Assembly: GCF_954871325.1 (NCBI RefSeq)
Contig: NC_088775.1
Span: forward strand, 58,753,561-58,817,560
Length of the DNA stretch: 64,000 bases
DNA from: Gordionus sp. m RMFG-2023
Taxonomy: Eukaryota; Nematomorpha; Gordioida; Chordodea; Parachordodidae
Direction: 5' to 3'
Of the stretch, positions 32,956 to 45,286 are shown piece after piece. How positions within the stretch are numbered: the first letter of the stretch is position 1; the number at the start of each line of letters is the position of its first letter. The notes under the pieces were generated by a model. It saw only the letters and a program-made list of their open reading frames with translations. It was not told the DNA's origin and made no database searches. A program made the position numbers and the translations under genes.

Positions 32956-34185
32956 TATTGAAAATGCATTTCTTAAAAGGAAAACAACATATTGAATATT
33001 AATTTACTCACAATAGTTCCTTAAATCATGAATGCGAAATGTTTTATATCTTTTGTTACTCATTGTTTATTAAGTAAACATGTAACCTTTATCTGATATG
33101 ATAAAAAATAAATAAACCAATATCTTTCAGGATAAGTAAGGAGGGGGTATTTGGTGGTTTTTGCCCTAATAAATTCACCCCCCCCCCCCTCAAAAAAATT
33201 TTAAAAAAAATATGCTTTATGCCATAAAAGTAGAACACATATTTTTGAAATGCTTAGAAATTTTTCCAATCAAGATCAAGAATACTAAATGCTAAGAATT
33301 TTTCTGATCTTTTCAGATTATTTTTAAAATCATAGAAGATTTTGATATGTAAATTTTTTAAATTTTCTCAGAATTATTTTAAAACTCATAAATTCATGCT
33401 TATGCACTTAAATAAAATTATTACTAAATATTTTTAAGCAATATATTATATTTTCTAAAAATTCAATACTGAGAAAATTAAAATTTTTACTTAACAAAAT
33501 TATCTTTTGGAATTCAGTAAATATTACTGTAAGTAGTTTTAACTCTGAGTAGTTCTGGGAAAAAAATAATATATGCCATAGCACTTGTATTGTGTTAAGC
33601 ATTACATATTGACGTAAACTATAGAATCAGTGTATGAAAAGTTGAGCAAACTTTATGATTTAGTGTCTCAATAAGATTCAAATTTTTATCAAACTTTGAA
33701 CTAAAATATAAAAAAATATCTATAAAGATCGTAAAATCATAAGATTTAAAATATTTTAAATTAGAGAAATCCCTTATTTCACTTAGATGTAATTTATTTT
33801 TGAATCATTATTCAAAATTCGATGGACAGTAAAATTAACTCTTGGTTAGTGACTAGCAAAACTGATGATGAATTTTTATATATTAAGGACTTCAGACAAT
33901 AAATATTGTCGCAACCCAGATACAAATTTCGCCAATAAGGATATAGGTTTAGCTAATGAACTCAATGGTTAATATATTAATAAAGCCTGAGTTTCTTCTG
34001 CGTGTTTTATAAATTAAGACATAGCGGAAAAGCATAGGGTAGGATAGCAAAAAATATTTTATTCCAATTTTAAAAGTCTTTAGATAATTAGAAGTCTGAT
34101 TACTTTAAAAGTTAGTAGATAATTAGAAGTCCGATTATCCAATGAATTTTATTATCATTCTTAAAAAAATCGAATAATTAATTTC
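32956..34185. other. Non-coding sequence left of the nested LTR elements
   Basis: No gene is seen. A C12 run lies at 33179-33190. The stretch ends at the ATAAT target duplication of the gypsy element (34186-34190). Confidence 0.4.
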
Positions 34186-34190
34186 ATAAT

Positions 34191-34480
34191 TGTTGTAATA
34201 TGCTATGAAAATGTATTGATTTTTTGTAAAAATTAGGTTATTGATTAAAGTGTAAAGAAAAATACTCGCTATTTATATATAGATTTTTATTATTATAATT
34301 TTGATACAGTTTTTTTTAAATGTTTTTCCGAAATTGTAAATATTTTTTTTGGTTTAAAAATTGTGAAAAATATATATAATAAAGAAAAATAAAAGTGTGT
34401 TAAAAAATATTTCGTATTTGACTCTAAGAAAATCCTAAAGATTAAAAATTGCCTTCTTACTACTTCTTACGTTTCTAACA
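34191..34480 (+). repeat. Left LTR of the outer gypsy element
   Basis: About 290 bp; it matches 45848-46117 over most of its length, apart from two short length differences. It starts with TG and ends with CA, as LTRs do. Confidence 0.92.
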
Positions 34481-34969
34481 GTTTGGTGCCGTTCATATAT
34501 AAAGATACCTGGTGGAACACCATTGACTGCCATTGTATAGATTAAAGGCCGAAAATTATTTAAAAAGTATAAAAAAAAGAAAAATTCGAAAGAAAAAAAA
34601 AAGGTAAAAATATTTTTTAGATAAGTTTATATGAATTGTTTTTTTATAAAATTAATAATTATAGCTATAGTTTATGTTTTTTCTTTTAGAATAGTTAAAA
34701 TTTTTTTAGTAAAATTACTAATAAGCTTACTATAATATAAAAAATTGAATAAAAGTTAAAAATAGTTAAAAATTTAAAAAAAATGTGGAATAAAAAAATA
34801 ATTACCACTAAGAATTATTTTGAATTAAAAGAGTTGGCACAGGGAGAGATATATGTGAGTATAGTTGTATTAATAATGTTATGGATTGGAGGAAATTTAT
34901 GTTATAAAAGAAGAAATAAAGAATTGAATAGAATAGAATAAGGTGTATAAAGCAAATTGAACAGGAAAA

Positions 34970-35790
34970 TAGGGAAATGGAAATTGAAATTAAAAAAAAG
35001 GAAAATGAAAATGATGAAATTAAAAGAATAGAACAAGAAAAAAAAGAAATAGAAATTGAAAAATTGAAAAAAGAGATGAAAATAGAATGGGAAACTGAAA
35101 AAAGGAAAATAGAAGAAATAGAATTAAAGAAAGGAGAGGAAAAAGAGAAAATGGAATTAAGGAAAAAGGAAAATGAAAGGGAAATTGAAAGAATAGAAGA
35201 AATTAAAATTGAGAAATTGAAAAGAGAGATGAAAATAGAATGGGAAACTGAAAAAAGGAAAATAGAATTAAAGAAAAGAGAGGAAAAAGAGAAAATGGAA
35301 TTAAGGAGAAAGAAGGAAGAAATACTAGAAATAGAAATGGCAGAGATAAAAATAAAAATAAAGGAATTGTAAGAAAAAAATGTAAATAAAAGAATAGAAC
35401 AGAATTATAAAAGTCAAAAAGAATGTTATAATTGTGGAAATTGGGCATTTAAGCAGAGAATGTAATGCCAAGGGAAATCCAGGAGTTATACCAAAAATAT
35501 GTAAAAGATGTGGAAATAAGGGTTATAATGCGGAAGAATGTTACGTTCCAGCGTACAAATTGGTAAATGGGAACCAAAAAAATGAGATATCTTGTGAAAA
35601 TTGTGGGAATTTAGGACACACTAAGGATAAATATTATAAAAATGAACAAGGTGTTTGCAAAGCGTTTCTAGCGGTGGAATACGTAGGAAATGAGCAGAAA
35701 AATATAGTTAAACGAATTAATAGAGAAGTTATAACTTGTTATAAGTGTCGAAATATTGGGCATTATGCGAAGGATTGTACAGTAGGATGA
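34970..35790 (+). mobile_element. Outer element: gag region (coiled coil and three zinc knuckles)
   Basis: The first part (about 34970-35370) encodes an extremely Glu/Lys/Ile-rich, heptad-like sequence that should form a long coiled coil and contains an internal repeat around MKIEWETEKRKIE. The second part (about 35430-35790) holds three Cys/His segments: CKRCGNKGYNAEEC, CENCGNLGHTKDKYY and CYKCRNIGHYAKDC. The last is a classic CX2CX4HX4C nucleocapsid knuckle that would bind the element RNA. This is a fossil part of the element. Confidence 0.8.
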
Positions 35791-35839
35791 CTGTATGATA
35801 GTGAAATAAAAACATTTGGAAGAGTTACATCAAAGAAGG

Positions 35840-38675
35840 AGTTGGATTTATTGAAAGAAAATATATATAAGAATAAAATAATTAATCATATTAAAATAGA
35901 AAGAAAAAATGAAGGAAATAATAACACTTATGGGATTTATAAAAATATGTTGGAAAATGAAACACGAAAGAATATACATATTAGTAATTTACCTATCTTT
36001 AAGTTGGAAGATAATAAAAATTTTGATCAATGTCCAAGAGTAAAAGTGAATGTAGGAAATAAAGAGATTTGGATGTTATTGGATACAGGGGCAACAATAT
36101 CTGTGATGGGGTATAATGAATTTTACAAGTTATGGCCGAATGAACACATAATTAAAGATAGAATGAGGGTAAAACAATTGAATGGTTCAGAAATTATGGC
36201 ATTGGGAAAAGTAAATTTACCGGTATTAATAAATAACGAATTAATAAATTTAGATTTGTGGGTATTAGAAGAAAAAATTGATACAGTTTTGGGATGGAAT
36301 TGGATATCAAAATTTGGTTTAGAAAATATTTGGTTGAATATATTTCAGGGGAAGAATGAAAATGAAAGTATTGAAGTATTAAATAAAACTGTGAAAGAAG
36401 TGGGTGTTAAAAACTCGGGTAATAAGTTAATGAAAGAAATTATAGAGAATAATAAAATTGAGAGTATGATAAATAATAATCAAAAAATTTTGGATAATAA
36501 AGAAAATGAATTTATGGAAAGTAAAATACTAAAAGATGATGAAAGTAAAAATATATTAAATAATTCTGAGGAAGTTCAGAAAAATGAAAAAATTATAAGT
36601 CATAAAATGGGTCAGGAAAAACTTGATATTTTGGATAATAAAATTGATATAAGTTTAATACCTGAACCTGATACGGAAATTGAAAAAAATATTGATTTGG
36701 AAATTGAAAATATTTCGGTTGATTTGGTAGTTGATAATATTTTGGAAAATTCAGAAATTAAAAAAAATAGTGATGTGGAAATTGAAAATATTTCGGTTGA
36801 TCTGAAAGTGAAAAGTATTGTGGGAATTGATGATGAAGATTTCAATTTGGAAATAGACAATAAAATAATTTCAGAGAAATCGAGGATGGGGAATAATTAT
36901 ATAAAAGGTGATGAGATTTACAAAGACTTAAATTTAGAAAGGGAGAAAATACCTGTATCGCAAAAATTTCCGAAAGAATCTACGAGGAAATTGTTAACCA
37001 TAACGACGTTTAAAGGATTATTTACGTTTTGTAGATTGCCATTTGGATTAAGTATTTCTGCACCGATTTTCCAGAGGACAATGGCTGCGGTTTTTAAGGG
37101 TTAGAAGGTGCTTTTTATTATATGGATGATGTTTTGATTACGGGAATAACGGTGGAGCAACATAATCAGAGATTAGAAGAGGTCTTTGAGCGAATCAAAG
37201 TTAAAGGATTGAGGGCAAGTAGAGAAAAAAGTGTTATGGGTGTTACTGAAGGTGTATATTTGGGTCATAAAATAAATGGAATAGAGGTAAAACCATTGGA
37301 TAAAAATTTGATGAGTATTGCGAATTTAAGAAAACCGGTGAATAAGGCAGAAATTCAGTCGTTTATGGGAATGGTGAATTATTACCATAGATTTATCGAA
37401 GATTTTGCAAGAATAGCAGCTCCCTTATATGAGTTATTGAAAAAAAATGTGTCTTTTGAATGGAAAAATGAACAAGAATTGGCGTTTGAAAAATTGTAAT
37501 TGGAAATTAGTAAGGAGCCTGTGTTGGTGTGTTTTAATAGTGAATGGGAAGTGATTATGGCTGTTGATGCTTCTAATAAAGGAGTAGGAGGAGCTTTATT
37601 ACATTTGATAGAAGGTATGGAAAGATAGGTGATATTTTTCTCGAGAGTATTTAGGGAAGTAGAAACAAGATATTCGGTAATAGAGCAAGAGTCATTGGCG
37701 GTTATTTTTGGTTTGACGAAATGTAGGGAATATTTGTTTGGAAGGAAATTTGTAATGTATACTGACCATAAGCCATTGATACATTTGTTTAAGAAAAATA
37801 ATAAGGAACTGATGATGTCGCCGAGACTTCAGAGGTGCTATTGTTAGTAGGTAGCTTTGATTTGGAATTGAAATATCGACAGGGTAAAGAAAATCATTTA
37901 CCAGATGTATTATCGAGATTAGGTAGGGGAGAAGAAAGTGATTGTTTAATGGAGGATAAGACGGATGAAAAAGCATTAATTCGGATATTAACAGGGGGTT
38001 TCAAAGGTAGCCCTACTACTTGGAAAGAAATACAGGAATATACTCGGAAGGATAGAGAGTTAAGTTTGATAAAATTATGCTTAACAGGTAAAAGAGCGTG
38101 GAATGATAAAGGAAATAAATATAAAAATATAGAAACGGAATTGGTAATAATTGATGATTGTATAATGAGGGGAAATAGAGTTATAGTCCCACGACGATTA
38201 AGGGAAGGGGTTTTGAATATGTTACATGGGGGGCATGAAACAATGGGGAAAGAATATGTATGGTAGCCCGGGATGAATGAAGAAATTAATGATTTGGGTA
38301 AACGTTGTGAGATTTGTAATGCCTGGTCTGATATGCCCCGGAAAGAAAAGGGTAGTAATTGGCCAAAGGTTAAAGGACCCTGGGTCATATTGCATTTGGA
38401 TTTTTTTGAATGAGAAGAGAAAAAGTTTATTTTGAGCGTAGATGCATTTTCAAAATGGATTGAGTTTGAAGAGGTACATGGATTAACAGCGGGAATAGTA
38501 ATAAGACATTGCAAAAAATTGTTTCCGAGATTTGGTATTCCAAGAATTATGGTGTCCGATGGAGGGCCAGCCTAAGTGTGTTGTTTAGAAATTTTTGTGT
38601 AAAGATGAATGTGAGACATATAATATCCCCACCGTACCATCCTAGTTCAAATGGGCAGGCTGAACGGATGGTAGC
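35840..38675 (+). mobile_element. Outer element: pol region up to the inner insertion
   Basis: In order: an aspartic protease near 36040-36330 (IWMLLDTGATISVMG and VLGWNWISKFG); an unusual Asn/Glu/Lys-rich linker near 36350-36950 with repeated EIENISVDL words; reverse transcriptase near 36960-37480 (FCRLPFGLSISAPIFQR and YMDDVLITG); RNase H near 37540-37840 (VDASNKGVGGALL and YTDHKPLIHLF); and integrase near 38160-38675 (GGHETMGKEYVW zinc finger part, VDAFSKWIEFEE, YHPSSNGQAERMV). The domain order is that of Ty3/gypsy. The region is fossil and broken. Confidence 0.88.
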
Positions 38676-38999
38676 TGTTATATTGTGGAAATAATTTAAA
38701 TAAAATCACTCGAGGTGATAATGAAATATTTTATGTAAAAGTAAAATCGATTTAAATGTAAAAGTAAAGATTAATTTAAAGGTAAAAAGTTAAAAATGAT
38801 TTATAACGATAAATTATATTTGAAAGACATATCTGTAGGATATTGATATATTATAATTTTTTTGTATAGATTGTTATGTTTTTTTGTTATATGATAGTTT
38901 TTTGAAATTTATATGTTATAATAAAATAAAGATAAAATTATATATTTTTGGTCAACTTTAAATTATATCACATATCGGAGAATTCGTAGAATTCTTATA
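38676..38999 (+). repeat. Left LTR of the inner gypsy element
   Basis: 324 bp, starting TGTTATATTGTGGAA and ending GAATTCGTAGAATTCTTATA. It is nearly identical to 43711-44034. Confidence 0.95.
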
Positions 39000-39000
39000 T

Positions 39001-39253
39001 GGTGGCAACTTACAATATGACAGAGCGATTTCGACACATTATGATTATAAGATGTCCCTCACTTTTTGAAATCAGACAACATCACAATACTTCGACGCAC
39101 AAATCTATTCCGTTTATACACGAAACAAGATTCGTCTATTACGATAATGCAGATGACATGCAAACTGCGTTTTTGGCCATACAAGGACATGAGTTCACTG
39201 ACTCCTATGGGGATAGTTTCTTTATTAATGCTCAATGCTATCGAAGAGATTGA
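39001..39253 (+). mobile_element. Inner element: leader open frame with RRM-like sequence
   Basis: An 84-codon frame starts one base inside the primer-binding site and ends 140 bp before gag. The residues are well mixed, unlike chance frames here. The pattern HIMIIRCP, then TRFVYYDNADDMQTAFLAI followed by QGHEF, and later DSFFINAQ resembles strands 1, 3 and 4 and helix 2 of an RNA-recognition motif (RNP1-like RFVYY). Leader frames are unusual in Ty3/gypsy elements. It may be a captured host fragment or a real extra protein; the RRM match is by eye only. Confidence 0.4.
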
Positions 39254-39395
39254 ATCATTTGACCAACGCTACCAGATAAATTTATTAGCTTGTATTATTC
39301 AATTTTATATACGTATATAAATATATATTTTTTTCCTTGTGATATATGATATAAATAAGTTGTGAAATAAACGATCATTATAAATAATATATATT

Positions 39396-42300
39396 ATGAA
39401 ACCGTTAGTAAATACAAAAAATAATATAGTTGACGTACCGGCGTTTACAGGGAACGTTGAGTTTTTTTTAAAAAGATTCGATTCCGTATTAAAAGATAGC
39501 CAATGGACGGAAGAGGAAAAAGCGAGTATTTTCACAAACAGATTACCAGAAGACGAGTACTTAAATCTAGAGGCAATCTGTACATCGTCCGAGTTCTCTA
39601 ATCTATCAAATTTAATCGAGAAGTTTAAACTTCTACACCCTGAAAAATCTATAGACAGTTACAAGGTTGATTTTGCTGCGGCGGTGCAAAATCCAGGTGA
39701 AAAATTTCAGGCCTGGGTAACTCGAGTATGTGGTTTAAATACTAAATGTAAATATAAAGACTTTGAGAGAGCAATAGAAAAAATAAGGCTTTCATCGATA
39801 AGTAAGAAAATCAGGCAGAGAATTTCTAAAATGGAAAATGTAAATATAGATATGATACTAAAGGCAGCAGCAGATATAGAAGAGAAAGAAGCGTGTGACA
39901 ATATTTTAAGTAAAATTGATAATATAAAAATTGAAGCAGGAACCATGGTGAAAGCGATAGATGAGGTAGAAGTCAAGAGGATAAATTCGGATAATCAACT
40001 GGTGAAATACGATGGTAACAATAGATTGGCATGTACTTCAAATGATAATGGTTTTAGACGGCAGTGGACACCTAGATGCGATAATTGGCAGAGGTTTCAA
40101 GGAAACAATTATGATTCACGTTATCGTAACAATTTCAATCCGAGGTATCAAAATAACTTTAATCATAGATATCAATATAATGAAAGAGCGCCAAGATCAA
40201 GATTCAATAATGTTAATTATAACGATAGGCGTAATTATGACAGATACAATGATAGAAATAATAATGATTCAAGATACAGACCAAGATATAATCAGAATTA
40301 CGATCAAAGTTATAATCGTAACTACAATCAGAATTGCAACCAAAACTACAATCAATCTTATAATAATAACAGATACCGAAACAATGACAATAATCAAGGG
40401 CGATACTCAAATAAAGTAAATACGGTCAATATAGAAGAAATAAAGGAAATAAAGGATGTAAATTGTGATAAAATTGAAAAAGAAGAATATAGTCTTTTTA
40501 ATGTGGATATAAATAATCTTGATGATGATAATAACAAAGCGTATGACGCATATAAAATCACGATGCACCTTAATAATGTGCCAATTGAATTACAGATTGA
40601 CATGGGATCTAGATACACAATACTACCAATAAGTGTTGCAAGGAAAATTGGTATTAAAACACTAAAGAAATCGGAAACAAAACTTACGGGCTATGATGGG
40701 AGAATTATAAAGGTGTTGGGCACCATTGACATCAAGGCAAAATATGGAAACAAGACAGAGACCTTGAACATACATGTAGTACAGAGCAATAAAATACCGC
40801 TGTTAGGTAGGACATGGTTAAAAGTGTTTGGCAACATATTAGATCAATTTGTAAACCATGTCGAAGAAAATTATGATGATGCGATACAAAAGATGATAAA
40901 CGAATGTAAAACCAAAGTTGACAAAAAACCTATAAATCGCAGTTATGTTAAACTTTATCTTAAACAGGACGCTATACCAAAAATAATACCGCCAAGACGA
41001 GTGCCATATAAACGACATGATTTGTTAACAAAGGAGTTGCAGAAGTGGATCGATGACAAGATAATCGAGCCAGTGGATGACGTACGCTGGGCAAGTCCGC
41101 TCACACCTGTTTATAAGAGCGATGGTACATTGAGGCTTTGCGTAGACTTCAAGAGCACACTCAATCCTGCACTGGTAGACTTCAAATACCCAATTCCAAG
41201 AATCAATGACCTTATATCAAAGCTGTCAAAAGGCAAGAAGTTTACAAAAATAGATTTTAAGAATGCTTTCCTTCAAATACCAATTCATAAAGAATCAAGA
41301 AATCTTCTCACCATATCCACGCATAGAGGCTACTTCAGATTCACCAGACTTCCTTTCGGTTTAAAGACATCATCAGCTATCTTTCAGCAGACTATGGATA
41401 AGATTTTCGGTGATTTAAAAGACGTTATTTTCTACATTGATGACTTATTAATTACTGGTGATGATGACGAAAAACACATGAAAAATATAAAATTGGTTTT
41501 TGACAGAATCTCAAAATATGGACTAATACCTAATTTTACGAAGAGTATATTTTTCAAGAAAGAAATATGATTTCTAGGACACGACATCGATGATAAGGGG
41601 ATTCATCCGAATGGAGAAAAGATAAAGGCCATTACGGACATGCCAGTACCAACAACTAAAGAACTAGCAACGTTTTTGGGCATGGCTAGTTATTCCCGAA
41701 AATTTTTATGTAATTTTGCGGATTTAGCGGATCCATTATACAAGATAGTAAATAAAGAAAATTTTTTGTGGAATGATGTACATCAAAGATGTTATGATGA
41801 TTTGAAGAATCTAATTAGTACACCACCATCGTTAAATTATTACAATCCAGATTTGCCGATAGGTATCGCGACGGATGCTTCGAAAAAAGGTTTAGGTGCT
41901 GTATTATTTCATATAGAAGGAAATGGCAAGGAGATGACTATAGCATACGCATCGAGAACTTTATTGAAAGCAGAAATTAACTATACAAATATCGAGAGAG
42001 AGGCTTTAGCAATAGTATATGCAGTGAAGAAGTTTCAGGAGTACCTCATAGGCTCCAAATTCGTCATTATAACCGATCACAAGCCACTCGTTTACATATT
42101 TACAAAAGGATTAAAAGATAACACCTCAATATCAATGAGATTGCAAAAGTGGAATTTGGCTATGGGAGCTTACGATTTCACGATAGTTCACAGAGCTGGT
42201 AAACGCAATACAGTACCAGACTGTTTATCAAGATTACCACAAAGAAATACTGAAGAGGGTATACAAAACATAGAAAGTAGTGAGATTACTAGTGATTTAT

Positions 42301-43559
42301 GGGACATACCAATTAACTTTCAAAGAATAGTGAAAGAAACGAATGATGATGATGAATTAATGGAAGTAATAAATAACATCAAACATGGTGAAGATATAAA
42401 AAACAAAACATACAAAAATATGGAAATGGAGTTGAGTTTGATAAAGAATTGCCTTTTTAAAGAAAACCGAATTATAATACCGAAGAAAATGAGAAATGAG
42501 ATGTTAAAAGATTTACACAAAGGACATTTAGGCGCAGGCAAGATAAAATTATTGGCGAAAGATTATTTATGGTGGCCTGGTATAAATGCAGATGTAGATC
42601 AAGAGGTAAAAGAGTGTGAAGAATGTAACAAATGGGCAGACAATCCACACAATATACAAAATCCATGGAGAATCGCGACTAAAATTTTTGAACGAGTACA
42701 TATTGACTTTGCACAGTTCAGAGATAATGATTACATGGTATTTGTGGATGCGTATAGCAAATTTTCAATAATCAAGAGAATGAAAAATATTACAACAGAA
42801 TCTACTGTGAAAGAACTGATGAGAATAATAAGTCTATTTGGAATACCATATAACATCGTGACGGATAATGGCACCAATTTCACTAGTCACCTATTTAAAA
42901 AATTTTGTGTGGATCATGGAATAAAACATATTTTGACTGCTCCACATCATCAACAATCCAATGGTCAATGCGAACGTATGATTAAATCAATGAAAATGAG
43001 CTTGAAGAGAAATATGGAGAATAACACAAAAGTTAACGCTGACATAGCTTTAGAAAAATTTTTGTTTAATTATCGAAATACTCCAAATGCGACGACAAAT
43101 ATGATACCAAGCAAATTAATGTTTTCAAGAAGTATAAGGACAAAATGGGATTTGGTTAAACCTATGGAGGAAAAAGATAACGTATTAAATCGAAAAATAA
43201 CAGAAACAAGAAATATCAACGTAGGAGATAAAATTTGGTTTAAAACGTTCAAGGAAAACATGTGGGATAAAGGAGTAGTGATACATAAAGATGGAAATTT
43301 ATCATACAAAATAGATACTGGACATAATATAATAAGAAGACATTTGGATCAAATAAAAATAAGATCGACAAGTAATGATTATACGACGAGTGAACGAGTT
43401 TTTAGAGGGGGAAGAGGTCAGGAGCAAAATCAAAATCAAGATAAAGTACAAGATCAAGTTCAAGTTCAAAGCCAGATACGAGATCGAAATAAAAAAAGTA
43501 TTCAAGAGCCAAGTCGACAATACAATTTGAGACCGAAGAAATTCATTGATTATAAATAA
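39396..43559 (+). mobile_element. Inner element: gag-pol region
   Basis: The gag (about 39396-40430) has a helical capsid-like part (FLKRFDSVLKDSQWTEEEKA, then a GEKFQAWVTRVCG stretch) and a tail very rich in Asn, Arg and Tyr in place of zinc knuckles. A protease follows near 40560-40850 (LQIDMGSRYTILP, LLGRTWLKVFG), then reverse transcriptase from about 40960 (LRLCVDFKS, FTRLPFGLKTSSAIFQQ, FYIDDLLITG), RNase H near 41860-42230 (TDASKKGLGAVLF, TDHKPLVYIF), integrase from about 42500 (HLGAGKIKLLAKDYLWWPG, CEECNKW, VDAYSKFSIIKR, TDNGTNFTSHLF, HHQQSNGQCERM) and a basic C-terminal tail ending LRPKKFIDYK. Gag and pol appear to share a frame. No chromodomain or envelope is seen. About one break overall. 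Confidence 0.93.
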
Positions 43560-43710
43560 ACTATATAAAATAAAATATAATTTTTTAGTTGAATTTGATG
43601 TTAGAACGAAAAGGTACATGGACTTGGAATAAATAAAGAACTTAGGGATTACCTCAATATACGATACGAATGATGGGTACGATGAAGGGGGAAACTAAAA
43701 GAGAAGGAAA

Positions 43711-44034
43711 TGTTATATTGTGGAAATAATTTAAATAAAATCACTTGAGGTGATAATGAAATATTTTATGTAAAAGTAAAATCGATTTAAATGTAAAAGT
43801 AAAGATCAATTTAAAGGTAAAAAGTTAAAAATGATTTATAACGATAAATTATATTTGAAAGACATATCTGTAGGATATTGATATATTATAATTTTTTTGT
43901 ATATATTGTTATGTTTTTTTGTTATATGATAGTTTTTTGAAATTTATATGTTATAATAAAATTAAGATAAAATTAAATATTTTTGGTCAACTTTAAATTA
44001 TATCACATATCGGAGAATTCGTAGAATTCTTTTA
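43711..44034 (+). repeat. Right LTR of the inner gypsy element
   Basis: 324 bp, preceded by a purine tract and followed by the GTAGC duplication. It is nearly identical to 38676-38999. Confidence 0.95.
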
Positions 44035-45185
44035 GTAGCGATAGTGAAAAATTGGTTAAAGAAGAATAAAGAAAGTAAAGGAGAATTGTGGATAACGCAG
44101 TTATATTACAATAGTGCAATTGGAAAAGAAGAAAATGATGGGAAGAAAAATTAATTTCTTTTTGGATAGTTTGAGACCAGTAGATATGGATGAAGAAATG
44201 GGAGATAATATTGTTTTGAAATTTGTGGTTGATCAATTAGTATGGGTTCGGATGTATGAAATAAATAAAAAATGGAAAAGTTAATAGTTATAGAAAATGT
44301 GGGAAATAAAGTACTCAAGGTAAGGTTGGAGGATCATAGTGAGGTCACAAGACATAGAAATCAGTTAAGAGCAAGGGTATAATGGAATAGCCGTATATAT
44401 ATATAAATAAAAAAAATTGTTTGTTTGTGAGAAATTTATATATCAAGTAGAAAAAATTGAATAGTTTAAAAAAAAAAATGGTTAAAAAATAGTAAAAAGA
44501 GTTTTTGGTGAATTGGGACTCTTGTAGGGCAGCCAATCTTAATTTGTGGGGGCAGCCAATCTTAATTTGTGGACCGTGAATGTAAAATAGAGTTTGTAGA
44601 AAAGAAATAAAATCAGAAGGAAAATTAAATATTTGGAGTTAGGTGGCCATAGGACGATGGCTAAAGAATTAGTTATGTGATGTATTAAACACGTTATGTT
44701 TTTGGAATTATTGATTGAATAAAGAATTCAATTCAGGAGAAAATATGTAAAAAAGTAAATAAATAAAAATTGAGGGTAGCAAAAAGATATAAATAATTAT
44801 AAGTTGGTTAAAATAAAAATTGTAAAAGTTTAAATACGATTTAGGCGGTGTGTAAAAAAGAATTTTTTTTTATGAGTGAAATTGAGGTTAAAAGGAAAAG
44901 AAAGAAAACAACTGGTAGGGTAGTATGTAAACTATTTGGTTAATTTATATGTAAAATGTTCGATTGTTAAAAAAAAAGGAAAATTATGTTATTTTCAAGT
45001 TTGGTATGTGTTATGTTTGTGTTTTTATCAAAAAGGAAGAAATAATAATAATATTATTTTATTAATTTTGTGGGTAGTAAAAAAAAAAGAAATTTTAATT
45101 AAAAAAAAAATTATTGTGCAGTATTTATGTGTAAATTGTTGTGAGTTTTTTTTTTTAAAAACCAAGAGAAAGAAAAAAATTTTGA
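44035..45185 (+). mobile_element. Outer element: integrase remainder and 3' sequence
   Basis: The first 350 bp continue the integrase end of the outer element beyond the inner insertion; short frames include RPVDMDEEMGDN and VRLEDHSEVTRHRNQLRAR, typical of the C-terminal end of gypsy integrases. A 23-bp tandem repeat (GGCAGCCAATCTTAATTTGT) lies at about 44527-44572. The rest to 45185 is G/T/A-rich without a clear frame. Confidence 0.65.
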
Positions 45186-45286
45186 ATCTATGGAAACCTA
45201 TTATATAAAGTCCAATAGAACTATGATTCAGGTGAATTCTTTGGATATGTCTAACCCATTGGCCGACAAATGGCATAATTTGTGGA

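Larger units (their letters stand above)
38676..44034 (+). mobile_element. Inner Ty3/gypsy LTR retrotransposon, young and nearly whole
   Basis: The LTRs at 38676-38999 and 43711-44034 are both 324 bp and differ at about seven positions (roughly 98% identity), so the insertion is recent. The 5-bp duplication GTAGC lies at 38671-38675 and 44035-44039. TGGTGGCAAC, a primer-binding-type site, starts at 39000 immediately after the left LTR, and a purine tract (GGGGGAAACTAAAAGAGAAG) ends right before the right LTR. Gag, protease, RT, RNase H and integrase fill 39396-43559. It looks almost whole, with about one break. Confidence 0.95.

Noticed and set aside
33179-33190. C-run as a possible telomere-like or structural element
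   Set aside because: It is a single homopolymer without repeat structure; similar runs at 47341 and 60733 suggest simple mononucleotide tracts, possibly of uncertain length.
35203-35448. Phe/Leu-rich minus-strand frame opposite gag
   Set aside because: It is the antisense of the Glu/Lys coiled coil and has no independent support.
40012-40419. 135-codon plus-strand frame overlapping the gag tail
   Set aside because: It is an Ile/Met/Thr-rich shadow of the Asn/Arg/Tyr repeat tail in another frame.
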